Source of the DNA: Actinomycetes bacterium | Lineage (GTDB): Bacteria; Actinomycetota; Acidimicrobiia; Acidimicrobiales; Palsa-688 | DNA: 5,929 nucleotides | Assembly (NCBI GenBank): GCA_021808665.1 | Contig: JAKBBA010000177.1 | Coordinates: forward strand, 1 to 5,929 | Reading direction: 5' to 3' | Shown here: positions 1 to 4,560 of the stretch, piece after piece | Layout of the letters: the number at the start of each line of letters is the position of its first letter | Numbering within the stretch: position 1 is the first letter of the stretch | Notes under the pieces: model-generated | Told to the model about the DNA's origin: nothing | The model's database searches: none | Seen by the model: the letters and a program-made list of their open reading frames with translations, nothing else | Position numbers and translations under genes: made by a program

Positions 1-1
1 C

Positions 2-862
2 GTCGGCCAGGTGATCGTCACTTTGAGCGACCTGGAGATCGAAGAGTTCGCCGTCGCCCTCCAAGCGTTTATCGACCTTCGCTATCGCCCGGCCGGCGCC
101 GCATCCGCTGGCGCCGGGCCCGCGTCCGCCAGCCCTGTGGACGAGTCTCCACAAGTAGACACTCCGGCGCCCGAGTGGCCCGACGGGCCTGTGGACGAGT
201 CTACACAAGTAGACACTGACACTAATACTGACACTGGCGCCGCCGCCGAGCCGGGGGAGGCGCCGCTGGAGGAAGCCGGACGAGCCGGCAGGATGGCAGA
301 CGCCTTCATGGACCTCGTAAGCGCCGGGCTCGGAGCTGCAGACGGAGGCCACGTTGTGGGAGCCGACCGCTACCTAGTCCACTTCGTCACCCGAGACGGC
401 GGTGAGACAATGACACTGCCAGACGGCAGGCCCGTGGTACCCGAAGACGCCGGTGCTGTCGATTGCGACTCCAGCAGTGTGAACCACAGCGTGGACGAGC
501 GCGGTGAGCTGTTGTCACTCGGACGCAAGACGCGCAACTGGAGCACCGCCCAGCGCAGGGCGATCAGGGTCCGGGATGCGGGCCGCTGCCGCTTCCCGGG
601 CTGCCAATATACATATGTAGACATCCATCACATTCAGCCTTGGGACCAAGGTGGCGACACCGACGTTGCCAATGGTTGTTACCAGTGCCGGCGCCATCAC
701 AGGATGATCCACGCCGGGTACCGGGTGGAAGGAGATCCCAACGGGGAACTTCGCTTCTACCGGCCGGGCGGCAGCTACATCGGCTCCACTTATGGAAGGC
801 TTACCAGCCAATCGACGAGGAGCTTGCTGACAGCCTCCGCTCTCTCCTGCTGGACCCAGTGA
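2..862 (+). CDS. DUF222/13E12-type HNH endonuclease domain protein, 5'-partial
   Basis: The frame is open to the left edge (codons run from base 2) and the first available start is GTG at 11. The preserved part reads like the C-terminal half of a DUF222 protein, so the gene very probably begins outside the window. Numbering from the GTG, residues about 94-165 match the end of DUF222 (RMADAFMDLV, GADRYLVHFV, then an acidic stretch ending in a DCDSSSV-like element). Residues about 170-235 form the HNH domain: GRKTRNWS, Cys193 and Cys198 (CRFPGC), the DIHHI motif with His206/His207, Asn221, Cys226 and the terminal RRHHRMIH. All expected metal and catalytic positions are present, so nuclease activity is plausible. 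DUF222-HNH proteins are an abundant, multi-copy, poorly characterised actinobacterial family, sometimes called 13E12 repeat proteins. Residues about 27-90 are an Ala/Gly/Pro/Asp/Thr-rich linker with a duplicated PVDES(P/T)QVDT unit. The last 25 or so residues are encoded antisense to the hydrolase 3' end and look like non-conserved read-through. Identity is confident; biological role is unknown. Confidence 0.88.
   Translation, partial: VGQVIVTLSDLEIEEFAVALQAFIDLRYRPAGAASAGAGPASASPVDESPQVDTPAPEWPDGPVDESTQVDTDTNTDTGAAAEPGEAPLEEAGRAGRMADAFMDLVSAGLGAADGGHVVGADRYLVHFVTRDGGETMTLPDGRPVVPEDAGAVDCDSSSVNHSVDERGELLSLGRKTRNWSTAQRRAIRVRDAGRCRFPGCQYTYVDIHHIQPWDQGGDTDVANGCYQCRRHHRMIHAGYRVEGDPNGELRFYRPGGSYIGSTYGRLTSQSTRSLLTASALSCWTQ
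93..117. repeat. GC-rich inverted repeat in the HNH gene linker
   Basis: Arms CCGGCGCC (93-100) and GGCGCCGG (110-117) are perfect reverse complements separated by 9 bases. They lie inside the coding frame in the Ala/Gly-rich linker, just upstream of the direct repeat. In GC-rich Ala/Gly coding DNA such an inverted repeat can arise from codon bias alone, so no function is assigned. Confidence 0.5.
134..217 (+). repeat. In-frame direct repeat, two 30-base copies 54 bases apart
   Basis: Copy 1 spans 134-163 and copy 2 spans 188-217. They differ at one base, a C-to-A change inside the unit. The 54-base offset is 18 codons, so both copies are read in the same frame as PVDESPQVDT and PVDESTQVDT. 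Copy 2 contains a perfect inverted repeat, GTCTAC and GTAGAC around ACAA. Copy 1 contains GTGGA and TCCAC around a 6-base loop. A short hexameric run based on GACACT follows copy 2 and encodes the DTDTNTDTG stretch. The array sits in the linker between the DUF222 part and the HNH domain. Confidence 0.85.
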
Positions 863-1755
863 CCGCAGCCGGGCAGGATGTGACTGCCTCGCAGCCCTGG
901 AAGTGTCTGCGAATGCCTCTCGATCGCGCGGGCGCCCCATATTGCGGGGCCGTCCTTCTCGCCGGCGATGAAGAGAGACGGGACTGTGATCGGCTGCCCC
1001 TTCCATACCTGCAGGTCGCGCCAGTCGCGGTCGACGTTGCGGTAACGGTTCAGCGGCCCGCGAAAGCCGCTGTATTGGAACTGCTCGACGTAGAGGTCGA
1101 GGTCGGCCTCGCTCAACCAGGACGGCAGGTGGTCGACCGGCTGGAAACGGTCACGCAGGCGCCCACCTCGGCGGATGGTCGCTATCGTTCCACCATCCGG
1201 CGACCGAGTCGCCTCGCCGGACGATCCCATGTAGAAACCGAGAAGCCACGACCTCACGTCGGGCTCCGCCTCCGCCTCCGCACGGCCCGGCTCCTGGAAG
1301 TAGCTGATGTAGAACTCCTCCCCGGACGCCTCCCCCATCTCCGCGAACACCTTCGTCGGCTGCCTGTTGCCCGGAGGGCTGTAGGGAACACTCAGGAGTG
1401 CGACCGCACGGAAGATATCGGGGCGCAGCATTGCCGAGTTCGCCGCTATAGGCGAACCCCAGTCGTGGCCAATCACGACCGCCTCGTCGACACCCAACGC
1501 CTCGAGAACCCCCAGATTGTCGGAGACGTGAGCCAGCATCCCGTAGGCGTCGACCTCGATCGGCGCCGACGAACGCCCGTAGCCCCGGACGTCAATTGCT
1601 ACTGCCCTGAATCCCGCCGCAGCTATAGTCGGGATCTGGTGGCGCCACGAGTACCACGACTCGGGGAAGCCGTGGACGAGAAGCACGACCGGCCCGGTGC
1701 CCTCTTCGACCAGGTGGATTCGGGTCCCGCGAGCGTCTACGCAACTGTGCTTCAA
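790..1755 (-). CDS. Epoxide hydrolase, alpha/beta-hydrolase fold (EphA-like)
   Basis: The 321-residue product has the usual length for EphA-type bacterial epoxide hydrolases, which open epoxides to vicinal diols through a covalent Asp ester intermediate. Visible motifs are the oxyanion-hole HGFP (His29-Pro32) and the nucleophile elbow GHDWG with Asp98, where Asp marks epoxide hydrolases or dehalogenases rather than Ser esterases. Asp268 in AGEKD is the likely charge-relay acid, and His299 in GCGHW is the general base. The cap domain keeps the two epoxide-activating tyrosines: Tyr149 in FYISYFQEPG and Tyr238 in LNRYRN, matching the soluble epoxide hydrolase pattern. This supports epoxide hydrolase over haloalkane dehalogenase. 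There is no signal peptide, so it should be cytosolic. The start is the TTG at 1755, preceded by GAGGAG (1764-1769) at 8 bases. It overlaps the upstream SDR stop as TTGA, and no ATG or GTG fits ahead of the conserved core. The frame stays open far upstream to 2328, but that part is antisense-frame noise over the SDR. The natural substrate cannot be told from sequence. Confidence 0.93.
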   Translation of the reverse strand: MKHSCVDARGTRIHLVEEGTGPVVLLVHGFPESWYSWRHQIPTIAAAGFRAVAIDVRGYGRSSAPIEVDAYGMLAHVSDNLGVLEALGVDEAVVIGHDWGSPIAANSAMLRPDIFRAVALLSVPYSPPGNRQPTKVFAEMGEASGEEFYISYFQEPGRAEAEAEPDVRSWLLGFYMGSSGEATRSPDGGTIATIRRGGRLRDRFQPVDHLPSWLSEADLDLYVEQFQYSGFRGPLNRYRNVDRDWRDLQVWKGQPITVPSLFIAGEKDGPAIWGARAIERHSQTLPGLRGSHILPGCGHWVQQERAEAVSKLLVDWLVSLP

Positions 1756-2570
1756 GCTGTGGTCTCCTCTGTGGTAGTTGGAAACTCCGCCAAACGCTTC
1801 GTCGAAGTGAGCCCCCCATCTACGACGATTGTCTGGCCGGTGACGTACGACGAGTCCTCCGACGCGAGCCACACGGCGGCCGCTGCGATGTCGGCCGGAG
1901 TGCCGATGCGCCCGAGTGGAGTCCCGGCGGACACGCCCGCAGCAACTAACGCCAGGACCTCCTCGGCGGCTACAGGATCGGAGTCCACGCCGAGTCCCTT
2001 CGCGAAGATCGGCGTTGCGATACCGCCCGGGTTGATGCAGTTGACCCGGATGTTGAACGGGCCCTGCTCGAGCGCAACCGAGCGGGTCAGTCCGATGACC
2101 GCCGCCTTGCACGCACTGTACACGTGAGGTCCCATACCACCCATCAGCCCAGCCACCGACGACGTGGAGATCACCGACCCGCCGCCCGTTGCCTGCATCG
2201 AAGCGCAGGCGTGCTTCATAGCGAAAGCAACCCCTTTGAGAAGCACCGCCACAGTGCGGTCGAAGCCTTCCTCGTCGAGGTCGGTGATGGGGCCCGTTAC
2301 TCCCCCGAAACCAGCGTTTGCCACACACACGTCGAGGCGCCCGTAGGTGTCGACAGCGGCCCGAACAGCTGCGGCGATGTCGCCCTCTATCGCGACGTCA
2401 CAACGGACAAACCTGCCCCCGAGCCGGGATGCGACCTCCTCGCCGCGAGAGCCGTCGATGTCGGCGACAACGACCCGAGCCCCTTCTGCTACGAAGCGGG
2501 TGGCGATACCTTCGCCGATGCCACTGGCGGCGCCGGTTATGACCGCGGTCTTGCCTTCCAGACGTCCCAT
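1752..2570 (-). CDS. Short-chain dehydrogenase/reductase (classical SDR, NAD-type)
   Basis: The 272-residue protein is a classical SDR with a Rossmann fold. The glycine-rich motif TGAASGIG covers residues 12-19. Asp37 at the end of strand beta-2 (VVADID) favours NAD(H) over NADP(H). ANAG lies at 84-87. The catalytic Ser138 in STSSVAG, Tyr151 and Lys155 (YSACK) have the canonical 13- and 4-residue spacing. INPGGIATP lies at about 179-187 and the C-terminal VVDGG is present. The fourth member of the usual catalytic tetrad, Asn in a VNLKG-like motif, is replaced by Leu110 (VLLKG). The ATG at 2570 places MGRLEGKTAVITG in the normal SDR position. AAGG lies 8 bases upstream, and a TAAGGT element 7 bases upstream could instead give a leaderless message. 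The frame is open for another 1080 bases upstream, but that part is antisense to the DUF445 gene and shows no SDR-like sequence. It is the first gene of an operon with the epoxide hydrolase; substrates are probably alcohols or ketones of lipids or xenobiotics, which is inference. Confidence 0.93.
   Translation of the reverse strand: MGRLEGKTAVITGAASGIGEGIATRFVAEGARVVVADIDGSRGEEVASRLGGRFVRCDVAIEGDIAAAVRAAVDTYGRLDVCVANAGFGGVTGPITDLDEEGFDRTVAVLLKGVAFAMKHACASMQATGGGSVISTSSVAGLMGGMGPHVYSACKAAVIGLTRSVALEQGPFNIRVNCINPGGIATPIFAKGLGVDSDPVAAEEVLALVAAGVSAGTPLGRIGTPADIAAAAVWLASEDSSYVTGQTIVVDGGLTSTKRLAEFPTTTEETTA
1764..1769 (-). promoter_or_regulatory. Ribosome binding site fixing the TTG start of the epoxide hydrolase
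   Basis: On the minus strand this reads GAGGAG, with 8 bases to the TTG at 1755. It lies within the last codons of the SDR gene. It is the main reason for choosing the rare TTG as start, because the reading frame is open for almost 600 bases further upstream without a comparable site. Confidence 0.7.
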
Positions 2571-2604
2571 GCCACAGACCTTAACTGGTGGGTAGCGTGG
2601 CCGG
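2571..2604. promoter_or_regulatory. 34-base divergent promoter region between the SDR and DUF445 genes
   Basis: The two genes start 34 bases apart on opposite strands. On the plus strand TAGCGT (2593-2598), which fits TANNNT, lies exactly 6 bases before the DUF445 ATG. On the minus strand TAAGGT (2583-2578) lies 7 bases before the SDR ATG. This spacing is what leaderless actinobacterial transcripts show, with transcription starting at or next to the start codon. No convincing -35 hexamers are seen, and any upstream promoter DNA would lie in the opposite gene. This is inferred from spacing only. Confidence 0.4.
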
Positions 2605-3864
2605 ATGAGTGAAGTTGCCCTCCACAGATCCGAGGAGGGTCGGGAACGCCTGCTTCGCGTGACACGGCGCCGGGCAGGCGCGCTGCTCGGCGCCGTCACC
2701 GTCGTGTTCGTGGTGTCGACCGTGTTCCGCAGGGATGCCGCCTGGCTGTCTTGGGTGCAGGCTGCGAGCGTCGCGTCGATGGTCGGAGGGCTGGCCGACT
2801 GGTTCGCAGTCACCGCCCTGTTCCGCCGTCCTCTGGGGCTACCGATTCCCCACACCGCGATCATCGTGGAGCGCAAGGACCGTTTCGCGCAGACGCTCGG
2901 GGCGTTCGTAGCGGAAAGCTTTTTCAATACCGATGCGGTGATGAACAGGGTCGACTCGACAGAGGCCATCCCTCGCGCCGCTCGTTGGCTTTCGGATACA
3001 GCGAACTCGGCGCTCGTTGCCTCCCAACTCGCCGAGCTGCTCGGCGGGGCGATCGGCGCCCTCGACGACGCCGAGACAGCAGACCTGCTCAGCGCCACAG
3101 TGCGAACTCGTGTCGACAGCGTGGCCTTAGCTCCCCTCGCTGGGCGTGCCCTCGAAGCGCTCACGCGCGATAGCCGCCACGAGGCCGTGCTCGGCACAGC
3201 TTGCGGTGCTCTCGGCGGCTGGCTGTCTTCGAACGGGATGGCCCTACATGCGCGGCTAGGCGCCCGATCACCATGGTGGCTGCCCGGGCCGGTCAACCAG
3301 CGCCTGGTTGCGAGGATGCTGTCCAGGCTCGCCGCCGTACTCAGCGATATGTCGGCCGACCCCTCGCACCCCGCCCGTATCCAGCTCGACGAGGCTATCG
3401 CGACCCTTGCCTCGCGGCTCCAGAGCGATCCGCAACTCATCGGACGCGGAGAAGAGCTCAAGGCGGAGCTCTTGGGCGCTCCGGAGTTGCGCGCCCTGAC
3501 ACGCACCATCTGGTCCGAGCTAGTCGGCGAGGTCCGCTCCCAGACCGCGGATCCGGACTCGGCGTTGAGGCGACGAATCGCGCGTGCCGTCTCGAATGCC
3601 GGTGCCAAACTCGCAGGCGACCCCGCTGCCGCCCGCGACGCTCGGCGCACTCTACGGGCCGCAGTCAGCTACACGCTAGAGCACTTCGGCGCCGACTTCG
3701 CCGGATTGGTGACCGGCACAATCGAACGCTGGGACGGGGCCGAGGCATCCAAGCGGCTGGAGCTTCTTCTCGGTCCCGACCTTCAGTACATACGCATCAA
3801 CGGCACGGTGATCGGCGGCCTCGCAGGGCTGGCGCTACACGCTTTGAGCGCACTCATCGGGTAG
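2605..3864 (+). CDS. DUF445 family membrane-associated protein (YjiN-like)
   Basis: The 419-residue product matches the DUF445 family (YjiN in Escherichia coli), whose function is not established. The diagnostic N-terminal block is at about 60-93: GGLADWFAVTALFRRPLGLP, then IPHTAII and a KDR motif. The diagnostic C-terminal block is at about 393-412: LQYIRING, then TVIGGLAGLALH. Hydrophobic segments likely to span the membrane lie at about 24-41, possibly 50-73, and at about 400-419. The middle part (about 95-390) is Ala/Leu/Arg-rich helix, probably a soluble coiled or helical-bundle region. It begins at ATG 2605; there is no good Shine-Dalgarno sequence close upstream (only a GGTGGG-like run about 14 bases away), which agrees with a leaderless start. 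It stands alone, with divergent SDR and convergent yceI neighbours. Family membership is confident from both end motifs. A role in envelope integrity is sometimes suggested for DUF445 proteins, but nothing in the sequence shows it. Confidence 0.92.
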   Translation: MSEVALHRSEEGRERLLRVTRRRAGALLGAVTVVFVVSTVFRRDAAWLSWVQAASVASMVGGLADWFAVTALFRRPLGLPIPHTAIIVERKDRFAQTLGAFVAESFFNTDAVMNRVDSTEAIPRAARWLSDTANSALVASQLAELLGGAIGALDDAETADLLSATVRTRVDSVALAPLAGRALEALTRDSRHEAVLGTACGALGGWLSSNGMALHARLGARSPWWLPGPVNQRLVARMLSRLAAVLSDMSADPSHPARIQLDEAIATLASRLQSDPQLIGRGEELKAELLGAPELRALTRTIWSELVGEVRSQTADPDSALRRRIARAVSNAGAKLAGDPAAARDARRTLRAAVSYTLEHFGADFAGLVTGTIERWDGAEASKRLELLLGPDLQYIRINGTVIGGLAGLALHALSALIG

Positions 3865-3879
3865 CACCAGCCGTCAGTC

Positions 3880-3910
3880 CTTCAGCCGGAGCTGAAGTTA
3901 TGACTTCAGC
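3880..3910. terminator. Three-armed inverted repeat between convergent genes, candidate bidirectional terminator
   Basis: CTTCAGC (3880-3886) and GCTGAAG (3891-3897) form a perfect 7-bp stem with a CGGA loop. The same central arm, extended as GCTGAAGT (3891-3898), also pairs with ACTTCAGC (3903-3910) as an 8-bp stem with a TATG loop. The two stems exclude each other. The array starts 15 bases after the DUF445 stop and covers the last codons and stop of yceI (3906-3908). There is no clear T-run on either side, so this would be a weak or non-canonical intrinsic terminator, or a 3'-end-stabilising hairpin. Confidence 0.5.
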
Positions 3911-4454
3911 CTACTTTGACGGCCGAAACCTCGAACTCGAGGGTTACCTTCTCGCTGACCAGGACTCCACCAGTCTCGAGGGGGGCGTTGAAGGAGATAC
4001 CCCAGTCCTTCCGGTTGACCTCCACACGACCCTCGAGGCCCACGCGGGAGTTACCCCATGGGTCCTTGGCGGGCCCGCTCAACTCGGCGTCGAAGCTGAT
4101 CGACTTCGTGACGCCCTTGATGGTGAGATCACCGACGACCGTAAATGTGTCGTCACCGGCCTTGGAGACCGCAGTGCTCACGAAAGTGATCTTCGGATAC
4201 GTCTCCATGTCGAAGAAGTCGTTGCTGCGAAGGTGGTTGTCGCGGTCTGCGTTCCTGGTGTCGACGCTCTTGGCTTCGATCTCGAGCTCGATGGTCGACG
4301 CTGCGGGGTTGTCGACGTCCAGGTAACCGTTCCCTTGGACCTCGTTGAACGATCCGCGCACTTTTGTCACCATGGCGTGGCGCGCCACGAAGCCGATGCG
4401 TGAGTGGTTCGGATCCAGGTTGTACTTGCCAGTGAGCTCGGAAGCGTCTGCCAT
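3906..4454 (-). CDS. YceI family protein (lipocalin-like polyisoprenoid-binding fold)
   Basis: The 182-residue product is a full-length YceI-domain protein. Family signatures are visible throughout: YNLDPNHSRIGF with RHAMVTKVRGSF (11-36), the RDNHLRSNDFFD segment followed by YP (71-87), the TIKGVTK turn (111-117), the RKDWGISF element (148-155), and the C-terminal VSEKVTLEFEVSA strand (166-178). The YceI fold is an extended beta-barrel; the Thermus homologue TT1927b binds a polyisoprenoid chain in its cavity. Unlike E. coli YceI there is no signal peptide, so this one should be cytosolic. The ATG at 4454 is supported by AAAGGAG (4461-4467) 6 bases upstream. It is divergent from the SRPBCC-TIGR01777 gene and shares a control region with an 18-bp palindrome. 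In actinobacteria yceI genes are often found near MarR-type regulator genes, but no regulator gene lies in this window. Binding of a hydrophobic ligand is expected from the family; the ligand is unknown. Confidence 0.95.
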   Translation of the reverse strand: MADASELTGKYNLDPNHSRIGFVARHAMVTKVRGSFNEVQGNGYLDVDNPAASTIELEIEAKSVDTRNADRDNHLRSNDFFDMETYPKITFVSTAVSKAGDDTFTVVGDLTIKGVTKSISFDAELSGPAKDPWGNSRVGLEGRVEVNRKDWGISFNAPLETGGVLVSEKVTLEFEVSAVKVG

Positions 4455-4460
4455 CAGGTT

Positions 4461-4467
4461 CTCCTTT
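4461..4467 (-). promoter_or_regulatory. Strong ribosome binding site of yceI
   Basis: On the minus strand this reads AAAGGAG with 6 bases to the ATG at 4454. It is the best Shine-Dalgarno match in the window, suggesting efficient translation of yceI compared with its neighbours. Confidence 0.75.
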
Positions 4468-4491
4468 GTCGGAATGAGGTTCTCTCGGTCG

Positions 4492-4520
4492 TTGACAACG
4501 TAGTTGCGATCGCAACTATT
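4492..4520 (+). promoter_or_regulatory. Candidate sigma-70-type promoter for the SRPBCC-TIGR01777 gene
   Basis: TTGACA at 4492-4497 matches the -35 consensus exactly. A -10-like AACTAT at 4514-4519 follows after 16 bases (or ACTATT at 4515-4520 after 17). Transcription would begin near 4526, leaving about 35 bases before the TTG start. The spacer is almost wholly occupied by the palindrome at 4501-4518. On the opposite strand TACGTT (4502-4497) is a possible -10 for yceI, but it lacks a good -35. Confidence 0.5.
4501..4518. promoter_or_regulatory. Perfect 18-bp palindrome, candidate repressor operator
   Basis: The sequence TAGTTGCGATCGCAACTA is an exact 9+9 palindrome with no spacer. It lies in the 106-base intergenic region between yceI (-) and the SRPBCC-TIGR01777 gene (+), between the -35 TTGACA and the -10-like element. 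That is the classic position for a dimeric repressor. The length and symmetry fit MarR- or TetR-type winged-helix/HTH regulators; the class is inference, as no regulator gene is in the window. A smaller palindrome, GTTGACAAC, adjoins it at 4491-4499. Confidence 0.65.
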
Positions 4521-4560
4521 CCGCAGTGGTCACGATCTCGGGCTCATGTAGGGCGACAGG

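Noticed and set aside
134..217. Possible CRISPR or short repeat array
   Set aside because: There are only two copies, the spacer is 24 bases, and both copies are in frame within an HNH protein gene. This is a coding duplication.
2..862. HNH gene as part of a homing element or anti-phage defence system
   Set aside because: The DUF222-HNH architecture is a common multi-copy actinobacterial family; no intron, intein, phage or partner defence gene is visible around it.
640..2127. A 495-codon plus-strand open frame across the hydrolase and SDR region
   Set aside because: It is antisense to two genes with complete catalytic motifs, begins inside the HNH domain, and its product is Arg/Pro-rich with no recognisable domain. 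Long antisense frames are expected in GC-rich DNA.
1756..2328. N-terminal extension of the epoxide hydrolase up to 2328
   Set aside because: It is an out-of-frame reading of the SDR gene on the same strand, Gly/Arg-rich and without motifs. The TTG at 1755 with GAGGAG upstream gives a standard-length enzyme.
2571..3650. Minus-strand in-frame extension of the SDR by 360 codons upstream of its ATG
   Set aside because: The extension is antisense to the DUF445 gene, is Ser/Arg/Ala-rich without domain features, and the SDR fold starts normally at the ATG at 2570. A call beginning at 3650 would be a start-site error.
3201..4403. A 400-codon plus-strand open frame spanning the end of the DUF445 gene and the antisense of yceI
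   Set aside because: It is an alternate frame of DUF445 followed by the reverse strand of yceI. Composition is Arg-rich and it crosses the hairpin junction with no start signal.
4507..4514. GCGATCGC octamer at the palindrome centre, resembling the cyanobacterial HIP1 repeat
   Set aside because: It occurs only as the core of a longer palindrome in a promoter, not as a dispersed repeat in the window, and the gene content is actinobacterial rather than cyanobacterial.
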